64,000 nucleotides of DNA from JBFWVR01 sp050246635 (GTDB lineage Bacteria; Acidobacteriota; Vicinamibacteria; Vicinamibacterales; UBA2999): positions 1 to 64,000 of the forward strand of contig JBFWVR010000010.1 of assembly GCA_050246635.1 (NCBI GenBank), read 5' to 3'. Below the pieces are notes generated by a model. It was given only the letters and a program-made list of their open reading frames with translations, had not been told where the DNA came from and searched no databases. Below, piece by piece: positions 15,554 to 23,596 of the stretch; positions within the stretch are counted from its first letter, which is position 1; each line of letters starts with the position of its first letter. A program made the translations under genes and the position numbers.

Positions 15554-16140
15554 GCGAGCCCTCCCGTCAGGCGGGCATACGCGGCCAGGGGCCGCTTCTC
15601 CACCGTGACCAGCGGACGCGGCCCCGCGACGGCGACGGTCGGCGCCGCGCCTCCGGCACGAGCACGGACGCATAGGGACGCGGCGCCAGGGCCTGCAGGA
15701 GCAGGCGCTCGTCCCGATCGAAGCGATCGCGCGGCCGTTCCCGGGTCGTGGCATGCACGCGCACATTGGCGACGGCATCGAGCCACTGCCGTCGCTGCTG
15801 GTCGAGATCGGCATCATTGGCAAACGTCCGGCCGTAGACGAAATTGTCGCGGAGATAGCGCACGGGCCGCTCGACCTTCCCCTTGGTCTGCGCGCGGTAC
15901 GGCCGGCAGGCGCGCGGCGTGAAGCTCCAGTGATGGGCGAAGCGGAGAAACTCAAGATTGCGGATGAGCGCACCGCCCTGCAGGCGCAGGTCACGGGTGA
16001 TGACCGCTTTCATCTGATCGAAGAGCAGGTCCTGGGGGGACACCGCCGAAATAGCGAAACGCGTCCTCGAGGCCGTCGATCAGCGTCCGCATGTCCTGGT
16101 GCACGTAGAATCGGCACCAGAGCAGCCGCGAGTAGCCCTT
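15550..16140 (-). pseudogene. istA: istA transposase 3' fragment of element A
   Basis: On the minus strand, similarity to IstA begins directly at the end of element B (GYSRLLWCRFYVHQDM), then shifts frame at a run of C near 16036 into PQDLLFDQMKAV, continues through TKGKVERPVRYLRDNF, which holds the catalytic Glu, and shifts again near 15655 before reaching the stop at 15550. The N-terminal DNA-binding part and the first catalytic Asp are absent. It is a dead fragment. Confidence 0.75.
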
Positions 16141-16194
16141 GGTGGACAGTTCAAATCCCGCAATTTGTCGACGGTCCAAATGCCGCATTTTCGA
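16141..16194 (+). repeat. Left terminal sequence of IS21 element B
   Basis: It contains CAAATCCCGCAATT at its tip and an ATGCCGCATTTTCG segment inside. It matches the reverse complement of 2437-2489 at 52 of 53 positions. Confidence 0.85.
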
Positions 16195-16217
16195 GCGGCG
16201 GCCGAGACCGGTGAGTT

Positions 16218-16979
16218 CTACTTCGACGGCGCCTCTGTTTTCAAGTCGGTCAGGACCTTGGTGCGCCAGCTCCGTGGCCCACATTTGAGCACGTGCGCGT
16301 GATGGAGCAGGCGATCGAGGAGCGCCGTCACGGCGGCGGTGTCCCCGAGCAGCTTGCCCCAGTCGTCGACGGGCCGATTCGACGTGAGCATGGTGGAGGC
16401 CCGCTCGTAGCGCCGCATGATGATCTCGAGCAGGTCCTCCGCCGCGGTGTGCGGCAGCTTCCGCATGCCCAAGTCATCGATGATGAGCAGCGGGACGGTG
16501 GCCAGATCGGCGAGGACCGCCTTCCGGGTACCCTCGAGCGTCGCGTCGGCGAGCTCCTCGAGCAGCACGTGGGCTTCTCGGTAGAGCACGCGATGGCCCT
16601 GGAGGATCGCGGCGTGCCCCACCGCTTGGGCCACGTGACTTTTGCCGGTGCCGGGCGGTCCGAGGAGCAGGACGTCCTCCCGCGCGAGGATGAAGCGAGC
16701 GGTCACCAGCTCGTGGATCAGGGCGCGGTTCATCTTCTTGTTGAAATCGAGATCGAAGGTGTCGAGCGTGCGGTCGGCGTCGCGGACGCGCGCCTGCTGG
16801 ATCCGCCGGGCGATCAGCCGATCCTGGCGGCGGGTGAGCTCGTCGCTCACCAGCGCGGAGACGAGATCGATCGGCGCCTGTCGTTCGGACTGGGCGTGGC
16901 GGAGCCGGGCGTCCAGCGTCGTGGCCATGCCGGAGAGCCGGAGCTTGCGCAGGGCGGTGTCGAGCTCGACGAGATTCAT
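16218..16979 (-). CDS. istB: IS21-family helper ATPase IstB
   Basis: An intact 253-residue AAA+ transposition helper. The N-terminal helical domain starts MNLVELDTALRKLRLSG, followed by Walker A GPPGTGKSH (about 106-114), Walker B LLIIDDLG (about 165-172) and the MLTSNRPVDDWG sensor region. IstB stimulates IstA strand transfer and selects target DNA. The ATG at 16977-16979 overlaps the istA stop (ATGA), the standard arrangement. The protein is quite different from the istB of the neighbouring element A, so they are separate IS21 subgroups. Confidence 0.92.
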   Translation of the reverse strand: MNLVELDTALRKLRLSGMATTLDARLRHAQSERQAPIDLVSALVSDELTRRQDRLIARRIQQARVRDADRTLDTFDLDFNKKMNRALIHELVTARFILAREDVLLLGPPGTGKSHVAQAVGHAAILQGHRVLYREAHVLLEELADATLEGTRKAVLADLATVPLLIIDDLGMRKLPHTAAEDLLEIIMRRYERASTMLTSNRPVDDWGKLLGDTAAVTALLDRLLHHAHVLKCGPRSWRTKVLTDLKTEAPSK

Positions 16980-18592
16980 GAGCGGTCTCCTGTCTGCTGG
17001 TCGATGAGGTCGCGATAGAGCGTGAGCTGACGAATGAGGGGATCGATTTGCTTCAGCGTGAGCGGCGCCGCCGGGCGCCGCTCGAGATACCGCCGGAGAA
17101 AGTGATACGTCGGGACCTGCAGGTCGAGGGCCGCTTTGGCGGCCTCATCGGCCGCGGCGGGCCCGTATTTCTTCGCCAGCGCGAGGAAGCCCAGCATCCG
17201 GCGCACGCCCGCGGCGCCGTCGTGCGTGTGGATGTGGGTACACACGGTGTGCAGGTGGACGCCGGCACGCCGGGCGCGCGCGAGGATCGCGAGCGTCCCG
17301 GCCGGTGTGCGGGCGGGCCGATCCGGGTCGGCGATGCGGTGATGGCCGCGCGGTGCGCGGACATGCTCGCGCAGCAGCTGCCCCGTCGTGGGAGCGAGCA
17401 CGCGGACGTGGAGGTCGGTCCATTGCACATGGACGCGCTGGCCGATCCAGCGGGCGGCGTCGAGTAGTACGCGGCCTCGACTTCGACGCAGCCGTCGAGA
17501 TGCACCGTACGCACCCCGAAGCGGTAATAGCGAAACGGCTCGAGGGGCAGCGGCTGGAGCGTCGGGCGCTCGTCGGCAAACATGGCGGCGACCTGGCGCT
17601 TCGTCGTCCCATGGATGCGGGTGTCGGCCCAGTGCGCCTCCCAGCGATCGAGATAGCCCTGCGCCTGCGCCAGCGTCTCGAAGCGCTGCCCGTGCAGGGG
17701 CGTCTTCTGCGTGTGGCCGATGCCGGCTTCGACTTTGCCTTTGCGATCGGGATCGCCCACGCGACACGGGAGCCCGACCACGCGGTAGTGCGCGAGCACG
17801 TCGCGATACAGCGGATTCAGCCTGGGCTCGTAGACCGTCGGGCGTGAGCACGCCCTCTTTGAGGTTGTCGAGCACGACGGTCCGGGGCGTGCCGCCCAGG
17901 CGCCGAAACGCGCGCTCGTGCAGCTCCGCCCACGTCTGCGCGCTGGACTGCCACGTGAGCAGCCGCACCGCCTTGCGGGAATGCGCCAGCGTCAGGACAA
18001 ACAGCCGGGTGCGCCGGTACTTGCCGGTGGCCGGGTGACGGACCATCGGCCCCTCGCCGTAATCGACCTGCGCCTCCTCGCCCGGCGTGGTGACGATGAC
18101 CACGCGCGCGTCGGGTGGCGCGGTGCGTCGGAGGTGCCGCACAAAGCGGCGGACGCTCGCATAGCGGCCGGTGAAGCCCACGTCGTCGACCAGGTCCTGC
18201 CAGATCGCCATCGCATTGCGGCCGAGGCGGACGGCGGCCTCAATGCGCTCGCGATGCGGCTCGCAGGCGCTACTCCGCGGCGCACGCGCGGGCGCGGAGT
18301 CGGTGGACACCACGCCCGAGGACATTGCGGGATCTGCCGGAGGGTCGGTGGACACCTCGCGCCCGGAAATTGTGGCATTTGCCGTCGCTTCGCTCGGACG
18401 TCCCCGTCCGCGCACCGGCAGGCCGGCGGCCCGCAGGTAGCGCGTCACCGTCGCCCGGTCCACCTGCGCCGCCGTGGCGATGCGGCTCACCGGCCATCCC
18501 AACTGGCCGAGCGCGAGGACTTGCTGCTGTTTGGTCTGCTCCAAGACGTAGCCCATGCCGGCGAAGGACACCAGGTGCCTCGCCCGCGTCAA
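16976..18592 (-). pseudogene. istA: IS21-family transposase IstA with two compensating frameshifts
   Basis: The frame is open for 538 residues, but only its two ends resemble IstA. The N-terminus has an HTH (GWPVSRIATAAQVDRATVTR) and the first catalytic acids (QVDYGEG, VLDNLKEG). After GVLTPD near 17842 an extra G throws the frame into an arginine-rich nonsense stretch. Near 17465 a missing base restores the frame at RWIGQRVHVQW. The true middle, including GKVEAGIGHTQ with the catalytic Glu, lies in another frame (17465-17842). As read, the protein would lack its third catalytic residue. Either the copy is dead or the two indels are assembly errors. Confidence 0.85.
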
Positions 18593-18611
18593 CGTCTCGG
18601 CCGCCGTCAGC

Positions 18612-18684
18612 TAATTGCGGGATTTGAAGTGTCGATTAATTGCGGGATTTGAAGTGTCGATTAATTGCGGGATTTGGGCGTCCA
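18612..18684 (-). repeat. Right terminal repeats of IS21 element B
   Basis: Three tandem copies of AATTGCGGGATTTG start at 18613, 18638 and 18663, i.e. every 25 bases. The outermost copy is followed by GGCGTCCA at the tip. Confidence 0.8.
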
Positions 18685-18771
18685 CCGAGGCCAGATCTTC
18701 TCCTGAGTGCAGGGCACGATGATCGCCTCCAATTGGACCCTCCGAGGACTCGCGGGAGCCACAGGCGGTAA

Positions 18772-19845
18772 TCAGCCGCGCCGACTCGCAACGGGCCTCG
18801 TTGCCGACCGATGTGAAGGAATACCTGGCACCGCTGTCGCTACTTCTTCCTTCAAGTGCCCAGCAACAGCTTCGACGAATTGCGCGAGGCGCTGTGCTGA
18901 AGACCTGGTGGACGCCTGGAGCACGTAGTCCAGCGGTACGTAATAGGAGCGCTCGTTGTAGACCGGCTTGGCGTACGGAAGGCGTCTGCCGTCCAGATGG
19001 TTCTTGACGGTGACAGAAGTCGGACCCAGCTTGATCTCTGCGTCCTCAACGGACAGGACACGTCGATCTCCTGCGCCAGGCCGGCTAATCCACACCCAAA
19101 CTCCCATGACCGGGCCCCTCACGGTCGGGCTCTCTTGTGCAACTGATTGCAGTGGCCCAACGTTGATCAGGTGGACGGGCGCGAATGGTGTGCGGATCTG
19201 ATAGATCAAGCTACTGGCGCTCTTGCGGCACTGGACGCCAGGCCTCCTGAAGCTCTTACCTATCGAGTCGTAGAGGTCGAGCAACGCTCTTGCGGCGGCA
19301 GTGTCGATGAATGGGTCGCCCAATCCAGCCCAGCTAAACTTGCCAAGTCCGGCCCACTCGAGGAACTCTGCGAACTCCCTCGCCAGATGGTGGTCGACAG
19401 CGCCGAGCAGCGGAGGCAGGTCCTGCCACATGAAGTGCGGCGGTCCGCCTGTCGCCGACGGCGACACGTAGCTCGGGGAGCGCAGCACTTCGTCGGGCAG
19501 CTCAAGCCGCCAAGCCGACAGCAGCGCGAATTTCCAGCCCCGGGAAGCGGCCAGCGCGCCGTACCGCTGCAATTGCCTTGGGCCGACGGGAGAATCGAGT
19601 TTGTGCTCGAACAACACACTCCAATCACGACACTGAATGAGAAGATCCGGCCTGTTCTGCGAATCCCCGTAGGGGTGATCGATTGCTCCCAGGAACGGGG
19701 ATGGTTGCAGGCCTGCGGTCTCCGAGATCGCGTCTGCGAACGCCTGGCCGAGGCCTGGCACAACGCTCAGGACGTAGTGCCAGTAGGCCGTCAGACGATC
19801 TTCCGGACAGAGGACGGGATCGACTAAGAAGATGTTTGGCTTCAC
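18772..19845 (-). CDS. PD-(D/E)XK nuclease-like protein of unknown role
   Basis: A 357-residue protein. Near the N-terminus it has PD at 66-67 (NRPDLLIQC) followed by FEHK at 79-82, the D...ExK core of PD-(D/E)XK nucleases, then a helix with QLQRYG that is common after this core in restriction-like and DNA-repair members. The C-terminal 200 residues (about 150-357) are not recognised. There is no methylase or other restriction partner nearby. It stands alone beside an IS21 element, in keeping with an accessory defence or orphan nuclease. The ATG at 19845 is the only good start seen. Confidence 0.6.
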   Translation of the reverse strand: MKPNIFLVDPVLCPEDRLTAYWHYVLSVVPGLGQAFADAISETAGLQPSPFLGAIDHPYGDSQNRPDLLIQCRDWSVLFEHKLDSPVGPRQLQRYGALAASRGWKFALLSAWRLELPDEVLRSPSYVSPSATGGPPHFMWQDLPPLLGAVDHHLAREFAEFLEWAGLGKFSWAGLGDPFIDTAAARALLDLYDSIGKSFRRPGVQCRKSASSLIYQIRTPFAPVHLINVGPLQSVAQESPTVRGPVMGVWVWISRPGAGDRRVLSVEDAEIKLGPTSVTVKNHLDGRRLPYAKPVYNERSYYVPLDYVLQASTRSSAQRLAQFVEAVAGHLKEEVATAVPGIPSHRSATRPVASRRG

Positions 19846-20018
19846 GGCTCCCCAGGTACGTCCAGTAGCCGATGACAGCGGCCCTCTTGAGCTGTCGATC
19901 GACGTTCGGCGTCATGATACGCCCGCTCTGCCAACTGGTGTCACCTCGCTCGCTCTGCGACCGGAATGAGCCGCCAGGGTCCGTTGTTGGGCTCCGCACA
20001 CGGTGCTACCCTGGACCC

Positions 20019-20243
20019 GTGACGATCAAGGCCCTGGTGTGAGACGGACGCCTGGTTGTCGATGAACCGACGGATCTCCCGGAAGGCACGGAAGTCGAGT
20101 TGCTGGCGCTGGATCCGGGCGATTGGCTCGACAACGCCGACCGCGCGGCCCTGCATGCCGCGCTCGCGCAGTCCGAAGAGGACGTGCAGGCCGGACGCCT
20201 GGTTGACCCAGCCGAGCTTCTCCAGCGGCTGCGGGTGCGGTGA
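20019..20243 (+). pseudogene. Antitoxin gene with early in-frame TGA
   Basis: From GTG at 20019 the frame reads (M)TIKALV, then TGA at 20040-20042, then DGRLVVDEPTDLPEGTEVELLALDPGDWLDN and on to a stop at 20241-20243. The whole is a typical small antitoxin of a RelE/ParE-type pair, with an AbrB-like N-terminus and an acidic helical tail. The TGA probably replaced CGA (Arg). The start of the toxin overlaps the stop. Too short and broken to be a working gene unless re-initiated downstream. Confidence 0.65.
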
Positions 20244-20365
20244 CAGAGCGCCGGGTCCGGCTGACGGCGACGGGCGCACAGCAGATCGAACGAGAGCACG
20301 CGTGGTGGGTCGCCAACAGGGACCACCAGGATTTCTTCCAGACTGAGCTGGCGAGCGCCGCGGTG
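20240..20365 (+). pseudogene. RelE/ParE-type toxin, N-terminal remnant
   Basis: From GTG at 20240, overlapping the antitoxin stop, the frame reads MTERRVRLTATGAQQIEREHAWW, then NRDHQDFFQTELASA, the first helices of a ParE/RelE toxin. After about 42 residues the similarity ends and the frame becomes unrelated. The module is dead on both sides. Confidence 0.65.
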
Positions 20366-20432
20366 TGTGACGGGAGGCGGACCTGCAGGGTTGGTGGAGA
20401 GGCCCCGTGCCGCGGTCAGCCGAGGACGAGGA

Positions 20433-20681
20433 TCAGGCCGTCACTCGTACGCTGTCGTGCAGGAACTCGGGCGCGAAGTCGGCCCCATTGGGCCACACGA
20501 GCGTCTGGAACTCCGGATCGATGCGGAAGCTCTGGAAGACGGCAGGGTCGCGAAGCGGTTCGAACACCTGCCCGTGAAGTTCTGGCCCCAGGTCGATCTC
20601 CCCTGCGGTGCCATCGCGGAACCGGAGCCAGAGGACGAACCCCGCCACGTGCCGCGCTTCGATCACGTCGTAGGGCATCAT
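20433..20681 (-). CDS. DUF2442 family protein
   Basis: An 82-residue protein starting MMPYDVIEARHV, then LWLRFRDGTAGEIDLGPEL and FRIDPEFQTLVWPNGAD, the complete DUF2442 pattern (small beta-rich fold ending in a conserved WPNGAD-x-APE motif). It lies 3 bases downstream of a DUF4160 gene. The two families commonly sit together and are suspected to form toxin-antitoxin-like pairs, though I know of no settled function. Intact. Confidence 0.85.
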   Translation of the reverse strand: MMPYDVIEARHVAGFVLWLRFRDGTAGEIDLGPELHGQVFEPLRDPAVFQSFRIDPEFQTLVWPNGADFAPEFLHDSVRVTA

Positions 20682-20684
20682 GGC

Positions 20685-20942
20685 TTACTCCAAAGGCTCG
20701 ATTCTCGAGAGTGGTTCTCGCCGCCGAGCTCGCTCCCAGTTCTGCATCAATTCTCGCTCGTGGAGACGGGCCCATTCAAGTACGAGGCGAAGGGCGCGAG
20801 TTGGAAACTCTCCCTGCACACGCCCTGATCCGATCTCGACCGTGATCCTTTGGTCGCCGTACACGGCATGAAAGTGCGGAGGCCCGTGTTCGTTGAAGAA
20901 CATGCCGATCACCATGCCCAGGAAGCGCGAAATCTCAGGCAT
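20685..20942 (-). CDS. DUF4160 family protein
   Basis: An 85-residue protein with the DUF4160 pattern: MPEISRFLGMVIGMFFNEH, GPPHFHAVYGD, then a helix RLVLEWARLHERELMQNWERA. It is followed at once by DUF2442 on the same strand. The pair is often found in accessory regions and treated as a candidate toxin-antitoxin module; the PHFHA segment is the most conserved part. The gene overlaps the 3' end of the next upstream gene by 8 bases. Confidence 0.85.
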   Translation of the reverse strand: MPEISRFLGMVIGMFFNEHGPPHFHAVYGDQRITVEIGSGRVQGEFPTRALRLVLEWARLHERELMQNWERARRREPLSRIEPLE

Positions 20943-21357
20943 GTCGCGACCGACGGGAGCGTGACCCCAGCCGGGGCACGGAGCTCTTGACGACTCGATC
21001 GTGGCGATCCGCCCGGCAACGGACCACCCGAATACCGGGTCGCAACAAGCGCTGTATCGCCACTGCTGCCGCTCGGCGCTTGAAGAGCGTGCCCAGCGAT
21101 GGGTCGTTCATTCCGAACGTGTCCCTAGACACGTTGTAGTACAGAACCATCTGCGGCGTGAAAGCACTGACGAGTAGATACCGGGTCCGATCCTCGAGAT
21201 CCCGAATGCGGCGCTGAATCTCGCGCACCTGAGCCTTCGAGAGCTTCCATGCGTCGCCGTCTCGCTCGGTTCCAGAACCGCCAGCCGCCGTGCGTTGCTT
21301 CGCAGCCGACCTGCCCCCCACGTCGACGACGATGGCATCGTCGGACTCCGTCGTCAA
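20935..21357 (-). CDS. Hypothetical protein
   Basis: A 140-residue frame whose first 40 residues are disordered, followed by KLSKAQVREIQRRIRDLEDR, then RYLLVSAFTPQMVLYYNVS and LFKRRAAAVAIQRLLRPGIRVVRC. The middle reads like a genuine folded protein, with a helix, a strand pair and a helix, but I do not recognise the family. The last about 30 residues are Arg-rich and may be out of frame. The stop overlaps the DUF4160 start. Confidence 0.45.
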   Translation of the reverse strand: MTTESDDAIVVDVGGRSAAKQRTAAGGSGTERDGDAWKLSKAQVREIQRRIRDLEDRTRYLLVSAFTPQMVLYYNVSRDTFGMNDPSLGTLFKRRAAAVAIQRLLRPGIRVVRCRADRHDRVVKSSVPRLGSRSRRSRHA

Positions 21358-21448
21358 TCGAAACGGCCAGCGCCTCGCCGCAGGGCTTGCCTACGGACTT
21401 GTCGCCAGCGGCCGGCTGCTGGAATCGGTCGCACCACGTTGGCAGAGT

Positions 21449-21916
21449 TCACTCACCGGTCGAGAGTTCCAGGACAGGCAAGGCCCTGTCGGGCGCGCCG
21501 GGCATCGGAGCGGGGCGGCTTCCTGTCAGGCGGGCGCCGAGCGCGGTATAGAAGTCGACGGCGTGAGGGTCGGAGAGGACGCGGACCATGCGCGCGCCAT
21601 TCCGCGCGGCCTCACCAATCGCGTGCCGGACCAGAGCCTTGCCGATGCCTTGGCGCTGGTGGCCGGGAACCACCCAGAGATGCTCGAGGCAGGCGGTGCC
21701 AGCGGAAAGTTCGAGCGCCACGATCCCGGCGACGCTGTCGTCAGCGACGGCGACAAAGACCGGGTGTGTGGCGATGAACCCCGGCGTGATCGTGAGCTCG
21801 TCGCGCCAGGCCCACAGCCAGTCGGCCTGGTAGCCCCACGAGGCCTTGGCGGTACGTGCCACCTCGCTCAGGGTCTCTGCCTCGTCCGGTACGGCTCGCC
21901 GGATCTTGAATCTCAC
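21449..21916 (-). CDS. GNAT family N-acetyltransferase
   Basis: A 155-residue GNAT protein from the GTG at 21914-21916, which starts VRFKIRRAVPDE as the family does; the frame is open further upstream but without similarity. The acetyl-CoA motif is HQRQGIGKAL, preceded by LEHLWVVP (strand 4) and followed by DPHAVDFYTALGA, the usual C-terminal signature. Substrate unknown. It is probably the first of a minus-strand accessory group but has no tight operon partner. Confidence 0.88.
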   Translation of the reverse strand: MRFKIRRAVPDEAETLSEVARTAKASWGYQADWLWAWRDELTITPGFIATHPVFVAVADDSVAGIVALELSAGTACLEHLWVVPGHQRQGIGKALVRHAIGEAARNGARMVRVLSDPHAVDFYTALGARLTGSRPAPMPGAPDRALPVLELSTGE

Positions 21917-21975
21917 CGGCTCACCTCGTTGCGCCTGGTCGTGCGGTTGCGTTCGCTCGGCGAGCACGCTGACGG

Positions 21976-22290
21976 TCAGGCAGCACGCCACGTATCGAAT
22001 AGAGGCCCCACCCGGATGTCTCGCGCGTGGCGAGCTCCTAGCCACTGGTGGATATCAACCCGGTCCAGTTCCGTCGCGGGCCGACGGTGCCCCCGATAGA
22101 TGACCACGTCCCAAGCCTTCCCGCATGCACCGGCACAGTACAGCCTTCGGGACTCGATGTGCTCGACGAACTCGTCCCAGAACGCATCGAGCGCCTGGTC
22201 GCCGTCGGCCCAAGGCAGCCGGAAGCTCACCTCGAAACCGAGCTCGACGAACTCCCCGAGCCGCAGCTTCTTCCGAAGACGCTTCTTCAT
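21976..22290 (-). CDS. yggL: YggL-type 50S ribosome-binding protein
   Basis: A 104-residue protein starting MKKRLRKKLRLGEFVELGFEVSF, then WDEFVEHIESRRL and HQWLGARHARDIRVGPLFDTW, the full length and order of the YggL (formerly DUF469) family, which binds the large ribosomal subunit. Its start codon overlaps the stop of the upstream hydrolase gene (ATGA at 22287-22290), so the two are co-translated. YggL itself has no enzymatic role known to me. Confidence 0.85.
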   Translation of the reverse strand: MKKRLRKKLRLGEFVELGFEVSFRLPWADGDQALDAFWDEFVEHIESRRLYCAGACGKAWDVVIYRGHRRPATELDRVDIHQWLGARHARDIRVGPLFDTWRAA

Positions 22291-22880
22291 GAAGGTGTCG
22301 TGCTCCGGCTGGAGGCAAGCAACTCCATCACACGCTGCAGAGCCACGTCCGTGGCGCCGGCATCATAGGACGGCAACGAGCTGTCCGCGAAGCAATGCTC
22401 GCTCCCGGGATACAGGAACAACTGCGCGTCGTCCGCGAGCTCCACTAGCTCGCGAGCGGCCTGGAGGTCCCCTTCTCCGGTGAAGATGGGATCCTCGGAC
22501 ATCGCGTGAATCTGCACCGGGACGCGTTCCGGCCAGGTCGCGCCGAACTCCCGCATCGGCACACACGCGTGGAAGAGCAGCGCCCCTCGCGCGCCTGGCC
22601 GGGTCTGGGCCAGCATCTGCGCCGGGACCACGCCGAGCGAGAACCCCAGGTAGACGAGCTCCGGCGGCAACCCGTCCACGGTCTGCTTCCCACGCTCGAT
22701 CACCGTGCCGAATCCGATCTCCTCGACGTGGCGAAGGCCTTCGTCCAGGCTGCCGAACGTGCGTCCGCCGAAGAGGTCTGGCACGTGCACGCGATGCCCC
22801 GCCTGCCGCAACAGGTCAGCAAAGGCCACGACCCCGGGCGTCACTCCCTGGGCGTGATGAAAGAGCACGACTTCAGCCAC
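22287..22880 (-). CDS. Dienelactone hydrolase family protein
   Basis: A 197-residue alpha/beta hydrolase from the GTG at 22880, starting VAEVVLFHHAQG. The nucleophile elbow is GFSLG in YLGFSLGVVPA (Ser where classical dienelactone hydrolases have Cys), an aspartate follows in MSEDPIF, and the catalytic His is in GSEHCFAD. The domain is complete for the DLH family. The upstream reading frame continues without similarity. It is followed by yggL and preceded by a glyoxalase-like gene. Substrate unknown. Confidence 0.85.
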   Translation of the reverse strand: MAEVVLFHHAQGVTPGVVAFADLLRQAGHRVHVPDLFGGRTFGSLDEGLRHVEEIGFGTVIERGKQTVDGLPPELVYLGFSLGVVPAQMLAQTRPGARGALLFHACVPMREFGATWPERVPVQIHAMSEDPIFTGEGDLQAARELVELADDAQLFLYPGSEHCFADSSLPSYDAGATDVALQRVMELLASSRSTTPS

Positions 22881-22885
22881 GCTCT

Positions 22886-23260
22886 CTATCCTCGCGCCGG
22901 GCTGCCGAACGTCATGCGATGACCGTCCGGCGTCTGCAGCGCGAACTCGCGCATCCCCCATGGCTTCGTCTGCGGCGGATGTCGGATGCGCGCCCCACGT
23001 GGCTCGAGCTCGGCATGGAGCTCGTCGACATCGTCCACGGTGATGTACGCCACGTACGAGTGGTCGCCAAGTTCGCCTGCCGGCAGGGCGTCCTTGCACT
23101 CGCCCAAGCCCACCCGGAAGTCGCCCCGCGACAGCCAGCTCCAGCCATCCGAATCGTCACCGAAGTCCCGCTCGAAGCCCAGGACGCGGATGTAGAAGTC
23201 AGTGGATGCGCGGAGGTCGCGAACCGCCAGGATGAGCCGCACGCCCTCGAGTCGAGCCAT
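22886..23260 (-). CDS. VOC (glyoxalase/bleomycin resistance) family protein
   Basis: A 124-residue single VOC module pair: MARLEGVRLILAVRDLRAS, FYIRVLGFE, then YVAYITVDDVDELHAEL and FALQTPDGHRMTF. The strands and a terminal E/H-type metal site pattern fit the family, but the substrate cannot be predicted. It precedes the DLH gene by 5 bases. Confidence 0.85.
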   Translation of the reverse strand: MARLEGVRLILAVRDLRASTDFYIRVLGFERDFGDDSDGWSWLSRGDFRVGLGECKDALPAGELGDHSYVAYITVDDVDELHAELEPRGARIRHPPQTKPWGMREFALQTPDGHRMTFGSPARG

Positions 23261-23274
23261 CGGTGCACCTCCGT

Positions 23275-23445
23275 CGGCTTCTGCATGTCCGTCCCCGGCT
23301 CACACAGCACTGCCCGGGGTACCTCGCTCCGCGACGGCGCGGAAGTTACGGCCGCCTCCCCGTCCAGGATCTGCCAGATCGTGCCGTCGGGCGGAATCGC
23401 GGCGCAGTCCGCGTATGTGAGCTTCGCGTCCAGCGCCCGTTGCAT
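23275..23445 (-). pseudogene. Uma2-like (DUF820) N-terminal remnant
   Basis: The first 55-60 residues read LTYADCAAIPPDGTIWQILDGEAAVTSAPS, the N-terminus of Uma2 family proteins, which carry a PD-(D/E)XK fold. The catalytic part is missing and the frame runs into the VOC gene region. A short decayed piece. Confidence 0.45.
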
Positions 23446-23479
23446 AGGGCCATCCTACATCTCCGGTCGCGCGCCGTCG

Positions 23480-23568
23480 CATCTGCGCGGCCCCGGGGGT
23501 CGAGGGAGTAGAAGAGGGGTCAGACCCCTCTTTCATGGGGCCTTGTCGAAAAGGGGCCGACCGGCCGC
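23480..23568. repeat. Roughly 90-bp dispersed repeat with GGGGTC-AGA-CCCC palindrome, copy 1
   Basis: It contains GAGGGGTCAGACCCCTC at 23514-23530, followed by CATGGGGCCTTGTCGAAAAGG. The flanking ATCTGCGCGGC and GGGAG blocks recur in the copy at 24990-25077. It lies between two minus-strand genes. Confidence 0.7.
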
Positions 23569-23596
23569 CTGATACCTGGCCGCAGGCCCGGGCCGA

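Larger units (their letters stand above)
14660..16140 (-). mobile_element. Truncated IS21-family element A
   Basis: It contains, on the minus strand, the 3' part of an istA and a complete but mutated istB, with terminal repeats at its istB side (14665-14700). The istA side is cut at 16141, where the end of a second IS21 element begins. The missing istA 5' part is not found on the other side of that second element, so this is not a simple nested insertion. Confidence 0.75.
16141..18684 (-). mobile_element. IS21-family element B
   Basis: A full-length IS21-type element with istA (16976-18592) and istB (16218-16979), both on the minus strand and overlapping. Its left end (16141 onwards) and the reverse complement of its right end (near 18684) both read GGTGGAC followed closely by CAAATCCCGCAATT. 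The right end carries three copies of the CGGGATTTG-type terminal repeat. I could not identify a matching target duplication; the outer bases CCGAGG on the right also occur beside the solo end at 2490. Confidence 0.8.

Noticed and set aside
14786..15922. Plus-strand open frame of 378 codons across the IS21 remnant
   Set aside because: It is antisense to istB and istA fragments that carry Walker and transposase motifs.
16141..18684. Element B as a simple insertion into the istA of element A
   Set aside because: The missing 5' part of that istA is not found to the right of 18684, so a deletion or another event must be involved.
20019..20243. TGA at 20040 as selenocysteine or recoding
   Set aside because: The position is normally Arg in this antitoxin family, no SECIS-like hairpin is seen directly after it, and the adjoining toxin is also broken, so decay is the simpler reading.
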